A stretch of DNA of 24,889 bases from CAYTMY01 sp964618075 (GTDB taxonomy: Bacteria; Bacillota; Clostridia; Eubacteriales; Anaerofustaceae): positions 1 through 24,889 of the forward strand of contig CAZTZO010000021.1 in assembly GCA_964618075.1 (NCBI GenBank), written 5' to 3'. Position 1 is the stretch's first letter, and the number at the start of each line of letters is the position of its first letter. The position numbers and the translations under genes were made by a program. The notes beneath the pieces were generated by a model. It was not told the origin of the DNA. It did not search any database and worked only from the letters and a program-made list of their open reading frames with translations. Positions 1-6,352 of the stretch are shown piece after piece.

Positions 1-63
1 ACAGAGTGTATCCTTTGTTTTGAATGTATTGACGAATGCCCCAAAAAGGCATTACGCTTATAA
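1..63 (+). CDS. C-terminal end of a 4Fe-4S ferredoxin-type protein (partial)
   Basis: Frame 1 is open from the window edge to the TAA at 61-63 and encodes TECILCFECIDECPKKALRL. The spacing C-x2-C-x2-C-x3-C-P is the classic 4Fe-4S cluster binding motif of bacterial ferredoxins, and the final few residues after CP fit the end of such a domain. The N-terminal part lies outside the window, so it could be a small ferredoxin or the ferredoxin-like tail of a larger oxidoreductase or EFR1-type flavodoxin fusion. It is followed by the first intergenic terminator cassette. Confidence 0.7.
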   Translation, partial: TECILCFECIDECPKKALRL

Positions 64-146
64 ATAGCACACCGCAAAATGAGCATTCGTCTTTCAGAAT
101 TCAATCGCCGAAAGGCAAAAGAAAAAGAAGTGTAATCTCACAGCAA

Positions 147-180
147 AAGCACCTGCATTTTTGGCGGGTGCCTTTCATTT
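147..180 (+). terminator. Rho-independent terminator after the 4Fe-4S gene
   Basis: The stem GCACCTGC (149-156) pairs with GCGGGTGC (164-171), including one G-U pair, and is followed by TTTCATTT. The same hairpin with different but still pairing bases recurs at 2358-2390 and 3984-4016. Confidence 0.8.
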
Positions 181-233
181 AAACCTGATTTTTAACCTCA
201 TAATGCTTCTTCGACTACACAATAGTTCTGTGA

Positions 234-262
234 TTGAATTTTTTGCTGTTCTATGTTATAAT
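234..262 (+). promoter_or_regulatory. Sigma-A type promoter in cassette copy 1
   Basis: TTGAAT (234-239) and TATAAT (257-262) are separated by 17 bp. The same arrangement (TTGAAT, 17 bp, TATACT) is kept in the second cassette copy at 2445-2473, which supports function. It would transcribe the degraded gene at 308-572 and then the phosphatase-fold gene. Confidence 0.7.
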
Positions 263-307
263 TCATTATATATCAACAGTATCAGACGTTGGTAGCGCAA
301 ATTTGTC

Positions 308-572
308 ATGGACAAAAAGCGTGAAGCACAGAATATTCGAGTGAATACTACAAAAGACGCCTACATTTGTGTATGTACCGTAGGGAAAATGGTTCTATTT
401 TGAGGGCTTGGCGCAGCTACTTGAAAAAATAATTAACAGCGAAAAAGGGTTGTTTACTTTCTTAAATGCAAACAGTTTTACACCTAACAGTTCCATTAAA
501 AGAGCAGGCAGACGTTTATCTTTCCATGGATAAGATGACCTTGCCCATTATCTGTTTAGCGTGATACTTTAA
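308..572 (+). pseudogene. Degraded small gene of unknown function (about 88 codons)
   Basis: ATG at 308 opens a frame reading MDKKREAQNIRV and on to YICVCTVGK, which stops at TGA 401-403. In the frame shifted by one base, coding-like sequence continues from the same GK residues (GKWFYFEGLAQLLEKI and onward) to RAGRRLSFHG, an internal TAA, then DDLAHYLFSVIL and a TAA at 570-572. The frame switch falls at a GGGAAAA run (383-389), a usual place for a one-base indel. One frameshift plus one nonsense codon would restore a single small protein of about 88 residues. I do not recognise the family. It lies directly behind a good promoter. The rest of the 64-636 gap is the intergenic cassette and unremarkable AT-rich sequence. 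Confidence 0.5.
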
Positions 573-636
573 GTAGGAGCAGATTTATCGAATACAGTCC
601 ATCGAAGTCGAAAATATCATAAGTATGGAGGAAACC

Positions 637-1677
637 ATGAAAAAAGTGCTAAAAATAATTGGATTTATATGTTTGCTGATAATCGTTTTTGTCGGCGCGA
701 TCTTGCTGTTTCTGACCATTCGGGAATATCGACCGGCAGCACAAGAATCCGTTGTAGTGGATCGCGTAACGAAGGAGACGTCTTATTCCGGCAGTACGGT
801 TTCGGTGCTTTCCTTCAATACAGGATATGCCGGTCTTGGTGACAATGCGGATTTCTTTATGGATGGCGGTAAAGGAGTCCGAAGCACTTCAGAAGAGCGG
901 ATGATGGAAAATCTGAATGAAATTGCAGCCCTTTTGGGGAAAGCGGACTTTTCTCTATTTCAGGAGGTCGATCAGAATTCAAAGAGAACGTATCATTTTG
1001 ATCAAACCAAATTTTATGAAGGAGTCAATCTCTCCGGAGCTTATGCGCTGAACTATTCCTGCCCTTATGTCCCGTATCCCCTGCCAACCATCGGGCAAGT
1101 CAATTCCGGCATTATGACTCTGTCTTCCTATAATATGGCAGAGGCGGAGCGTATCAGCCTGCCATCGCCCTTCTCATGGCCGGTTTCGACGGCAAATCTG
1201 AAGCGATGTCTGCTTATAACACGTGTGCCTATTGAAGGCAGTAAGAAAGAGCTGGTGCTGGTAAATCTGCATCTGGAGGCATATGATGATGGGGAAGGTA
1301 AGGTGGCACAAACAGAAATGTTGCTGTCCATTTTACAGGAGGAATATGAAAAGGGCAACTATGTAATTGCCGGCGGCGATTTCAACCAGTCATTCCCTGA
1401 TTGCTTGGATGCCTATCCCATTCGGGACGCTTCCCTCTGGACTCCCGGCGTTCTGGGCAGCTTACCGGAGGACTGGCAGTATGCATATGACGTAAGCGAA
1501 CCCACCTGCCGCCTGCTGAATCAACCATACGATGCGAATTCGCCAGAAACCCAGTATTACGTCATTGACGGGTTTATCGTTTCTCCCAACGTGGAGATTA
1601 CCAAAATCGAAACCATCAATTTGAAATTCCAAGCCTCCGATCACAACCCTGTCTACTTGGAAGCAACGTTGAAATAG
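637..1677 (+). CDS. Membrane-anchored endonuclease/exonuclease/phosphatase (EEP) family protein
   Basis: This encodes a 346-residue protein with an N-terminal hydrophobic anchor (about residues 4-25) and an extracytoplasmic EEP (DNase I-like) domain. Motifs seen in order are LSFNTG near residue 59, FQEVD near 108 (metal-binding Glu), VNLHLEAYD near 212, GGDFNQ near 246 (catalytic Asp and Asn) and SDHNPV near 334 (catalytic Asp and His). The set is complete, so the enzyme is probably an active Mg-dependent phosphodiesterase or phosphatase. Substrates in this fold range from DNA to phosphoinositides and sphingomyelin, and the sequence does not decide among them. An ATG lies 12 nt upstream at 625, but GGAGG at 627-631 sits 5 nt before the ATG at 637, so I take 637 as the start. 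No partner genes are obvious. Confidence 0.85.
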   Translation: MKKVLKIIGFICLLIIVFVGAILLFLTIREYRPAAQESVVVDRVTKETSYSGSTVSVLSFNTGYAGLGDNADFFMDGGKGVRSTSEERMMENLNEIAALLGKADFSLFQEVDQNSKRTYHFDQTKFYEGVNLSGAYALNYSCPYVPYPLPTIGQVNSGIMTLSSYNMAEAERISLPSPFSWPVSTANLKRCLLITRVPIEGSKKELVLVNLHLEAYDDGEGKVAQTEMLLSILQEEYEKGNYVIAGGDFNQSFPDCLDAYPIRDASLWTPGVLGSLPEDWQYAYDVSEPTCRLLNQPYDANSPETQYYVIDGFIVSPNVEITKIETINLKFQASDHNPVYLEATLK

Positions 1678-1704
1678 ATAATCGGATTGCAGAATTTAAA
1701 ACGT

Positions 1705-1831
1705 ATAAACAGGAGAAAGACCCTATAAGTACGAATGCTCCTTCTGTCTGAAAGTTTGTTTATACAAGAAAAGTTCCGTTCTTCTGCGGTGACATAGTTC
1801 ATTGCGATTGACAGAGTTTGTTTGTATTTTG
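1705..1831 (+). repeat. Leader repeat copy A
   Basis: From ATAAACAGGA to TTTGTATTTTG this 127-bp block matches 2484-2609. It includes a long near-identical core running from GAAAGTTTGTTTATACAAG through TTCTGCGGTGACATAGTTCA. Both copies lie just upstream of a gene (1860 and 2655). The core contains short inverted segments (AAGAA with TTCTT), so the transcript may fold. Copy B follows the conserved promoter directly, whereas copy A lacks it. Confidence 0.75.
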
Positions 1832-1859
1832 AGAAAGAGCGAAAAAAGGAGATAAGTTT

Positions 1860-2285
1860 ATGATCACCCAACAGGTGACAGAAGAACAACTTGAACAATG
1901 GAAACGACTTTTTGACCTTTATGCAGATTCTATGCTTCCAAATAGAAAAACCGGCGAAGAGCTGGATGAGTATTTTACAAGCAAGTATCAATATCAAATA
2001 TTTGAATCGGAAAAATGGGAATCAGTTGTCAAAGCAAATATAATGGAGAATGATGTTTTTAGTAAGAAGGTACCCCAAGATATGCCGTTGAAAATCAAGA
2101 GTTATTCCGTGGACAATGTGATGATAGGGATAGATCTCACAAGCGGATATTTTCAGGTGGAAAGTGAAGAAACAGAGAAAATGGTTCCTATCTATGACGA
2201 CCTGTTTGTTTATCGGGGATTGGATACTGCGGATTTGAAAAACTTTGTTTTGGTTGGACAGTATTTAGAAATGACACAAAGATAA
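1860..2285 (+). CDS. Hypothetical protein, 141 residues
   Basis: The start is well supported by AAAGGAG at 1845-1851, eight bases before the ATG. The product is soluble and acidic, with no signal peptide, membrane segment or cysteine. The N-terminal 60 residues look helical (TEEQLEQWKRLFDLYADSM), and the C-terminal half looks like beta strands (MPLKIKSYSVDNVMIGIDL and onward). I do not recognise a family or catalytic motif. It sits between two copies of the duplicated leader repeat and is followed at once by the second terminator cassette, so it is probably a single-gene unit. Codon use resembles its neighbours. Confidence 0.65.
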   Translation: MITQQVTEEQLEQWKRLFDLYADSMLPNRKTGEELDEYFTSKYQYQIFESEKWESVVKANIMENDVFSKKVPQDMPLKIKSYSVDNVMIGIDLTSGYFQVESEETEKMVPIYDDLFVYRGLDTADLKNFVLVGQYLEMTQR

Positions 2286-2357
2286 GAAAATGAGCACTTG
2301 TCTTTTACCCCTATTTACCAAAAGGCAAAAGTAAAAGAATTATAATCTCACAGCAAA

Positions 2358-2390
2358 GGCACTCGCCATTTTGGCGGGTGCCTTTCATTT
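2358..2390 (+). terminator. Rho-independent terminator after the 141-residue gene
   Basis: GGCACTCGCC (2358-2367) pairs with GGCGGGTGCC (2373-2382) and is followed by TTTCATTT. Confidence 0.85.
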
Positions 2391-2444
2391 AAGCCTGATT
2401 TACTAACATCATAAGACATCTTCTACTGCACCATACCTCTGTGA

Positions 2445-2473
2445 TTGAATTTTTTGCGGTTGTATGTTATACT
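2445..2473 (+). promoter_or_regulatory. Sigma-A type promoter for the flavodiiron gene
   Basis: TTGAAT (2445-2450), a 17-bp spacer and TATACT (2468-2473), in the same context as the promoter at 234-262. The transcript would carry leader repeat B before the flavodiiron protein gene. Confidence 0.7.
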
Positions 2474-2483
2474 TAACCAATAT

Positions 2484-2609
2484 ATAAACAGGAAGTGCCA
2501 ATAGAAGTACGAATGCTTTCACTCTCTGAAAGTTTGTTTATACAAGAAAAGTTCCGTTCTTCTGCGGTGACATAGTTCATTGCGGCTAAAGGAGTTTGTT
2601 TGTATTTTG
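2484..2609 (+). repeat. Leader repeat copy B
   Basis: This is the second copy of the 1705-1831 block, nearly identical over the central 60-70 bp and diverged at the edges. It lies in the untranslated leader of the flavodiiron gene and may be a structured leader. No known riboswitch motif was recognised in it. Confidence 0.7.
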
Positions 2610-2654
2610 TCTATAATAAAAATTTAGAAAACAGAAAGGAACAAAAATAATATA

Positions 2655-3821
2655 ATGAAGTTCATTACAAAAGAGTTAGCATACATCGGAGTTGATGATA
2701 AAGATATTGATTTATTCGAAGGTCAATACGCTGTTGGGCATGGCATTTCCTATAATTCGTATGTAATAATTGATGATAAGATTGCTGTCATGGACAGCGT
2801 AGATGCCAGATTTACTGAGGAATGGATCAAAAATCTGGAGAATACACTTAGAGGAAAATTACCGGACTATCTTATTATTCAGCACATGGAACCGGATCAT
2901 TCAGCAAGTATATCAGCTTTTATAAAGGCGTATCCGAATGCTAAAATCGTATCAGCGGCAAGATCTTTTTTAATGATAGAAAACTTCTATGGCAATGTTT
3001 GTGCGCTGGAAAGCCGAATAACAGTCAGTGATGGGGATACGCTGTCTCTTGGACATCATCAGCTCATGTTTGCAACTGCGCCCATGGTACATTGGCCGGA
3101 AGTTTTTGTGACATACGACAGTACAGATAAAGTGCTTTTTACGGCAGATGCGTTTGGGAAATTCGGTACAACAGATACTGACGAGCCGTGGATTGATGAA
3201 GCACGCAGATATTATATAGGCATAGTCGGGAAATACGGTGTTCAGGTACAGGCGTTACTTAAAAAAGCTGCGCAGTTTGACATTAATATGATTTGTCCTT
3301 TACACGGTCCTGTATTAACAGATGAAATAAAAAGCTACTTTGATTTATATGATAAATGGTCATCTTATCTTCCTGAAAAGCAAGGAGTATGCATTGCGTA
3401 CACTTCAGTATATGGGCACACAAAACAGGCGGTAATGCAACTTATAAATCTTTTAAAAGAAAAGAATCAATGTGAAATTGCAATTCACGATCTTGCAAGA
3501 TGTGATATGGCAACAGCGGTGGCAGATGCATTCAAATACGATAAAATCGTGCTTGCTACCACCACCTACAACAATGATATTTTTCCGTTCATGCGTCAAT
3601 ATATAGAGCATCTGACAGAACGCAATTTCAGCAACCGAACGGTAGCCTTAATTGAAAACGGCAGTTGGGCACCGAATGCTTCAAAAGTGATGCACCGTAT
3701 GCTTGAAGAAAGTAAGAACCTTGTTTTTACGCAGGCAGAGGTCAAAATAGTATCTTCACTCAATGATGATAACATTGCTCAATTGACTTTACTTGCAGAA
3801 GAATTGTGTGAAAAGCAGTAA
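2655..3821 (+). CDS. FprA-family A-type flavoprotein (flavodiiron protein)
   Basis: This 388-residue cytoplasmic enzyme reduces O2 to water (and/or NO to N2O) in anaerobes, with electrons from rubredoxin or F420H2-type donors. The N-terminal metallo-beta-lactamase-like domain (about 1-240) carries the full diiron ligand set: H77, E79 and D81 in HMEPDH, then H146, D165 and H217. The C-terminal flavodoxin domain (about 245-388) starts with the FMN phosphate loop YTSVYGHTKQA and includes TTTYNNDIFP. There is no C-terminal rubredoxin domain, so it has the basic class A layout and normal length. The candidate ribosome binding site GAAAGGA (2634-2640) is about 14 nt from the ATG, which is rather far. 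It is flanked by duplicated terminator cassettes and likely monocistronic. Its role is protection against oxygen or nitric oxide. Confidence 0.93.
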   Translation: MKFITKELAYIGVDDKDIDLFEGQYAVGHGISYNSYVIIDDKIAVMDSVDARFTEEWIKNLENTLRGKLPDYLIIQHMEPDHSASISAFIKAYPNAKIVSAARSFLMIENFYGNVCALESRITVSDGDTLSLGHHQLMFATAPMVHWPEVFVTYDSTDKVLFTADAFGKFGTTDTDEPWIDEARRYYIGIVGKYGVQVQALLKKAAQFDINMICPLHGPVLTDEIKSYFDLYDKWSSYLPEKQGVCIAYTSVYGHTKQAVMQLINLLKEKNQCEIAIHDLARCDMATAVADAFKYDKIVLATTTYNNDIFPFMRQYIEHLTERNFSNRTVALIENGSWAPNASKVMHRMLEESKNLVFTQAEVKIVSSLNDDNIAQLTLLAEELCEKQ

Positions 3822-3915
3822 ACATATGCTTTTATAATGCATGTATTTGAAGGCATGCTGCTGATATAAATCAGAGTTATTCATTGCATTTAATTCTCGT
3901 ATGTTGCTTTAGATT

Positions 3916-4046
3916 ATGAGCACTTGTCTTTCACCCCTATTTGCCAAAAGGCAAAAGTAAAAGAATTATAATCTCACAGCAAAGGCACCAGCCAAAATGG
4001 CTGGTGCCTTTCATTTAAGTCTGATTACTAATTTTATAAGACTCCT
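3916..4046 (+). repeat. Intergenic cassette copy 3 (terminator half only)
   Basis: This is the third copy of the intergenic module. It matches copies 1 and 2 from ATGAGCAC through AATCTCACAGCAAA, the hairpin and TTTCATTTAAG, then decays after about 4040. The promoter half is not recognisable, and an unrelated promoter (4101-4129) takes over. Confidence 0.7.
3984..4016 (+). terminator. Rho-independent terminator of the flavodiiron gene
   Basis: GGCACCAGCC pairs perfectly with GGCTGGTGCC around the loop AAAAT and is followed by TTTCATTT. The inner stem bases differ from those of the two sister copies but stay complementary. Confidence 0.9.
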
Positions 4047-4100
4047 TAGACTATAGAATTAATTAATCCGCAAATTAATATTTGATTGTAGAATTTTATC

Positions 4101-4129
4101 TTGACATAGAAGGAAGTATTTGATATCAT
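4101..4129 (+). promoter_or_regulatory. Promoter of the T-box/acyl-CoA synthetase unit
   Basis: A consensus TTGACA (4101-4106), a 17-bp spacer and TATCAT (4124-4129), located about 55 bp before the start of the T-box Stem I sequence. Confidence 0.75.
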
Positions 4130-4180
4130 ATAACAAGTTTATAAGTGATTATAAGTTTAACAATTAAATTACACTTCAAA

Positions 4181-4452
4181 AGCGATGAAAAGAAGGAGTA
4201 GTTGTCCGGTTCGGGCTTAGAGAGAAGCTGTATGGTGAAAAGCTTTCCCGTAGGATATACGAAGGTAGTCTTGGAGCTGCAGACCGAAAGAATTAACATT
4301 CGAGTAGACTCTGACGGTGGTTCCCGCCGTATAACCGGGAAACGGCATCGACTTAACGGTCCGCGCTGGCTGAGGTACAGTTGTAACACTTCTGTACGAA
4401 ATTAGGTGGTAACGCGATATTTTCGCCCTAATAATGTAGGGGCGATTTTTTA
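4181..4452 (+). promoter_or_regulatory. T-box leader with terminator/antiterminator
   Basis: This is a tRNA-sensing transcription attenuator for the acyl-CoA synthetase gene. Stem I shows the GATGAAAAGAAGGAGTA start, with the AGTA half of the loop-E motif at 4197-4200, the AGAGAG...GGTGA distal elements, and the GAA half at 4261-4263. The base-paired Stem III region GACGG...CCGTC-like follows. The T-box core AGGTGGTAACGCG is at 4404-4416, and the terminator CGCCC...GGGGCG with a T run is at 4424-4452. The triplet after GAA is GGT (Gly) by position. The acceptor-pairing bulge reads TGGT, which expects a tRNA with A at position 73, whereas bacterial tRNA-Gly usually has U. A one-base shift gives GTA (Val). 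The amino acid sensed is therefore unresolved. Confidence 0.88.
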
Positions 4453-4483
4453 TTGTCCCCATAAAAACGGAGAGTATACGACT

Positions 4484-6127
4484 ATGGAGCTTATCACAAA
4501 CTACCTAAAACAAACGCAATTTACAAGCTATGAGGATTTCTGCGAAAACTTTAAGCTTGAAGTACCCGATGATTTTGATTTTTCACGGGATATAGTAGAC
4601 GAATGGGCAGATAAGGAGCCCGAAAAGCTTGCTTTGATATACGTTGATGATAACGGCAAGGAGAAGGATTTTACTTTTTCCGATATATCCGCTTTGTCAA
4701 AGAAAGCCGCAACGTGGTTTATCCATATGGGCATTTCCAAGGGCGACAGGGTTCTTACGCTGCTTCGCAGAAGCTATGAGTATTGGATATGCGCAGTTGC
4801 CCTTCATAGAATAGGTGCAATAGTAGTGCCCGCATCTATTCAGCTTACTACAAAGGATATCGTATACAGAGTAAATGAAGCTAATGTAAAGGCGATACTT
4901 GCCATAAACGACAGTTTTGTTTTAGAGCAGATAAGCGATATCAAAGACAGATGTTGCGAACTGGAATTTATCGCATTAACGGATATAAACAACGAAGAAA
5001 TTCAGGACGGTTATAAGAAGCTGGACGAATACATGGATTTCGAGCCTTTCGAGGGCTACAGCGGTTTATCAAACGACGATGCGTTTCTTATGTATTTTAC
5101 TTCGGGTACAAGCGGTTATCCGAAAATGGCTATACACAACAGAACATATCCGCTAGGTCATATAGTAACTGCAAAATATATGCAGCGGGTCATTAACGGA
5201 GGGCTCCATTTAACACAGTCGGACTCCGGATGGGCAAAATTCGGCTGGGGAAACATATACGGTCAATGGATATGCGGCAGCGCAATATTAGGCTACGACC
5301 CCAAAAGATTTAATTCAGCAAAGCTGTTGGATATCATAGAAAAATACCGTCCCACAAGCATATGTATACCTCCTACAATGTATCGCTTCCTTTTACGCGA
5401 CGGTCTTCAGGCGCACCACGTCAAGAGCGTAAAATGGTTTTCTACTGCGGGAGAGCCTCTTTCGGGCGAGGTCAATAAGGAGTTTTACGAGATAACCTCT
5501 CAATATATCCACGAGGGCTTCGGACAGAGCGAAACCACCCCCATAACCTGCACGTTCGAGTGGGTGGATATACGTCCTTCGTCTATGGGAAAGCCTTCAC
5601 CTCTTTACGACGTACACATCATTGATAAGGCGGGAAAGGACTGTGCATGCGGCGAGGTCGGCGAAATAGTCTTGAAGGTTGACGGAAAAAAACAAGTCGG
5701 ACTTCTGTGCTTATACAGCATTGACGGGAAAACAGAGAATCCGATAAAAGAAGGCTATTACCACACAGGGGATATTGCCTACCGTGACGATGAGGGTTAT
5801 TTTTGGTATGTCAGCAGAAACGACGATATGATCAAATGCTCGGGCTACAGAATAGGCCCATTCGAAATAGAAAGCATTTTAAATACTCACAAGGCGGTAA
5901 AGGAAAGTGCGATAGTAGGGCGTCCCGATGATATCAGAGGGCAGATAGTATGCGCCGCAATAACCCTTCAAGACGGGTATACCGCAAGTGATGCGCTTAC
6001 AAAGGAGCTTCAGGAATACGTTAAAAGATTAACCGCGCCTTATAAATACCCGCGAATAGTGGAATACGTAAGCGAGCTGCCAAAAACCACCTCCGGCAAG
6101 ATAATAAGAAGAGCGTTAAAAAAATAA
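4484..6127 (+). CDS. AMP-forming acyl-CoA synthetase (medium-chain/aryl acid type)
   Basis: This 547-residue protein of the ANL superfamily would activate a carboxylic acid to acyl-AMP and then acyl-CoA. Visible motifs are the ATP-binding loop YFTSGTSGYPKMA near residue 204, the GFGQSETTP motif near 345, YHTGD near 426, the hinge region SRNDDMIKCSGYRIGP after it, and the catalytic lysine in KTTSGKIIRR near 538. The fragments WAKFGWGNIYGQW and EPEKLALIYV resemble the medium-chain (ACSM-like) branch rather than acetyl-CoA synthetase. The frame is open further upstream into the T-box terminator. I chose ATG 4484 because AACGGAGAG precedes it at the right distance and it lies outside the leader. 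T-box control suggests a link to amino acid supply, for example activating a branched-chain or aryl acid for reductive carboxylation to an amino acid precursor. This is inference. Confidence 0.88.
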   Translation: MELITNYLKQTQFTSYEDFCENFKLEVPDDFDFSRDIVDEWADKEPEKLALIYVDDNGKEKDFTFSDISALSKKAATWFIHMGISKGDRVLTLLRRSYEYWICAVALHRIGAIVVPASIQLTTKDIVYRVNEANVKAILAINDSFVLEQISDIKDRCCELEFIALTDINNEEIQDGYKKLDEYMDFEPFEGYSGLSNDDAFLMYFTSGTSGYPKMAIHNRTYPLGHIVTAKYMQRVINGGLHLTQSDSGWAKFGWGNIYGQWICGSAILGYDPKRFNSAKLLDIIEKYRPTSICIPPTMYRFLLRDGLQAHHVKSVKWFSTAGEPLSGEVNKEFYEITSQYIHEGFGQSETTPITCTFEWVDIRPSSMGKPSPLYDVHIIDKAGKDCACGEVGEIVLKVDGKKQVGLLCLYSIDGKTENPIKEGYYHTGDIAYRDDEGYFWYVSRNDDMIKCSGYRIGPFEIESILNTHKAVKESAIVGRPDDIRGQIVCAAITLQDGYTASDALTKELQEYVKRLTAPYKYPRIVEYVSELPKTTSGKIIRRALKK

Positions 6128-6154
6128 ATTAAAGAATTTTCTTTAAGCATTTTA

Positions 6155-6183
6155 TTGTATTGCGTTAAACATAGGCATATAAT
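6155..6183 (+). promoter_or_regulatory. Promoter of the c-di-GMP riboswitch unit
   Basis: TTGTAT (6155-6160), a 17-bp spacer and TATAAT (6178-6183), about 30 bp upstream of the riboswitch aptamer. Confidence 0.65.
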
Positions 6184-6210
6184 AATAATGTAAACATAAA
6201 ATTCAAGTAA

Positions 6211-6290
6211 AAGAGCAACGCGCCCGAAAGGACGCCCACGCAAAGCTACAGGGCCTTCGCTTTATAAGCATGGCAGCCGGTTACACTTAA
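6211..6290 (+). promoter_or_regulatory. c-di-GMP-I (GEMM) riboswitch aptamer
   Basis: The sequence carries the class I c-di-GMP hallmarks in order: a GAAA tetraloop hairpin (CGCCCGAAAGGACG), the conserved ACGCAAAGC, then CAGGGCC, and on the 3' side ATGGCAGCCGGTTAC, which includes the tetraloop receptor-like and ligand-contact parts of the consensus. It is followed directly by a terminator hairpin, so it most likely acts by transcription termination. Confidence 0.88.
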
Positions 6291-6295
6291 ACTAT

Positions 6296-6325
6296 GAGCT
6301 GTCTTAAAAGACCGCTCTTTTTTTT
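6296..6325 (+). terminator. Riboswitch-controlled terminator
   Basis: GAGCTGTCTT pairs with AAGACCGCTC (one internal mismatch) and is followed by eight T residues (6318-6325). It is the expression platform of the c-di-GMP riboswitch, placed 28 bp before the diguanylate cyclase start. Confidence 0.88.
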
Positions 6326-6352
6326 AGAAGAAACGGAGAAATTATAGTAAGA

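Larger units (their letters stand above)
77..262 (+). repeat. Intergenic cassette copy 1 (terminator plus promoter)
   Basis: This roughly 185-bp stretch is strongly similar to 2287-2473 and, in its first half, to 3916-4046. Shared blocks in order are an AAAATGAGC start, a purine-rich AAGGCAAAAG tract, AATCTCACAGCAAA, a GC-rich terminator hairpin, TTTCATTTAA, and a conserved promoter segment beginning GTGATTGAATTTTTTGC. It separates the ferredoxin fragment from the next transcription unit. There is no coding potential. It is a locally duplicated intergenic module, and I see no transposase. Confidence 0.75.
2287..2473 (+). repeat. Intergenic cassette copy 2 (terminator plus promoter)
   Basis: This is the second copy of the module seen at 77-262. 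It keeps the AATCTCACAGCAAA block, the hairpin and the promoter segment. Here it runs straight into leader repeat copy B (2484-2609), so 2287-2609 appears to be the complete unit of which the other positions hold parts. Confidence 0.75.

Noticed and set aside
77..4046. Insertion sequence explaining the repeats
   Set aside because: There is no transposase, no terminal inverted repeats and no target duplications; the repeats are terminator, promoter and leader modules.
4406..4483. N-terminal extension of the acyl-CoA synthetase
   Set aside because: The extra codons lie in the T-box core and terminator. ATG 4484 has its own ribosome binding site and fits the family start.
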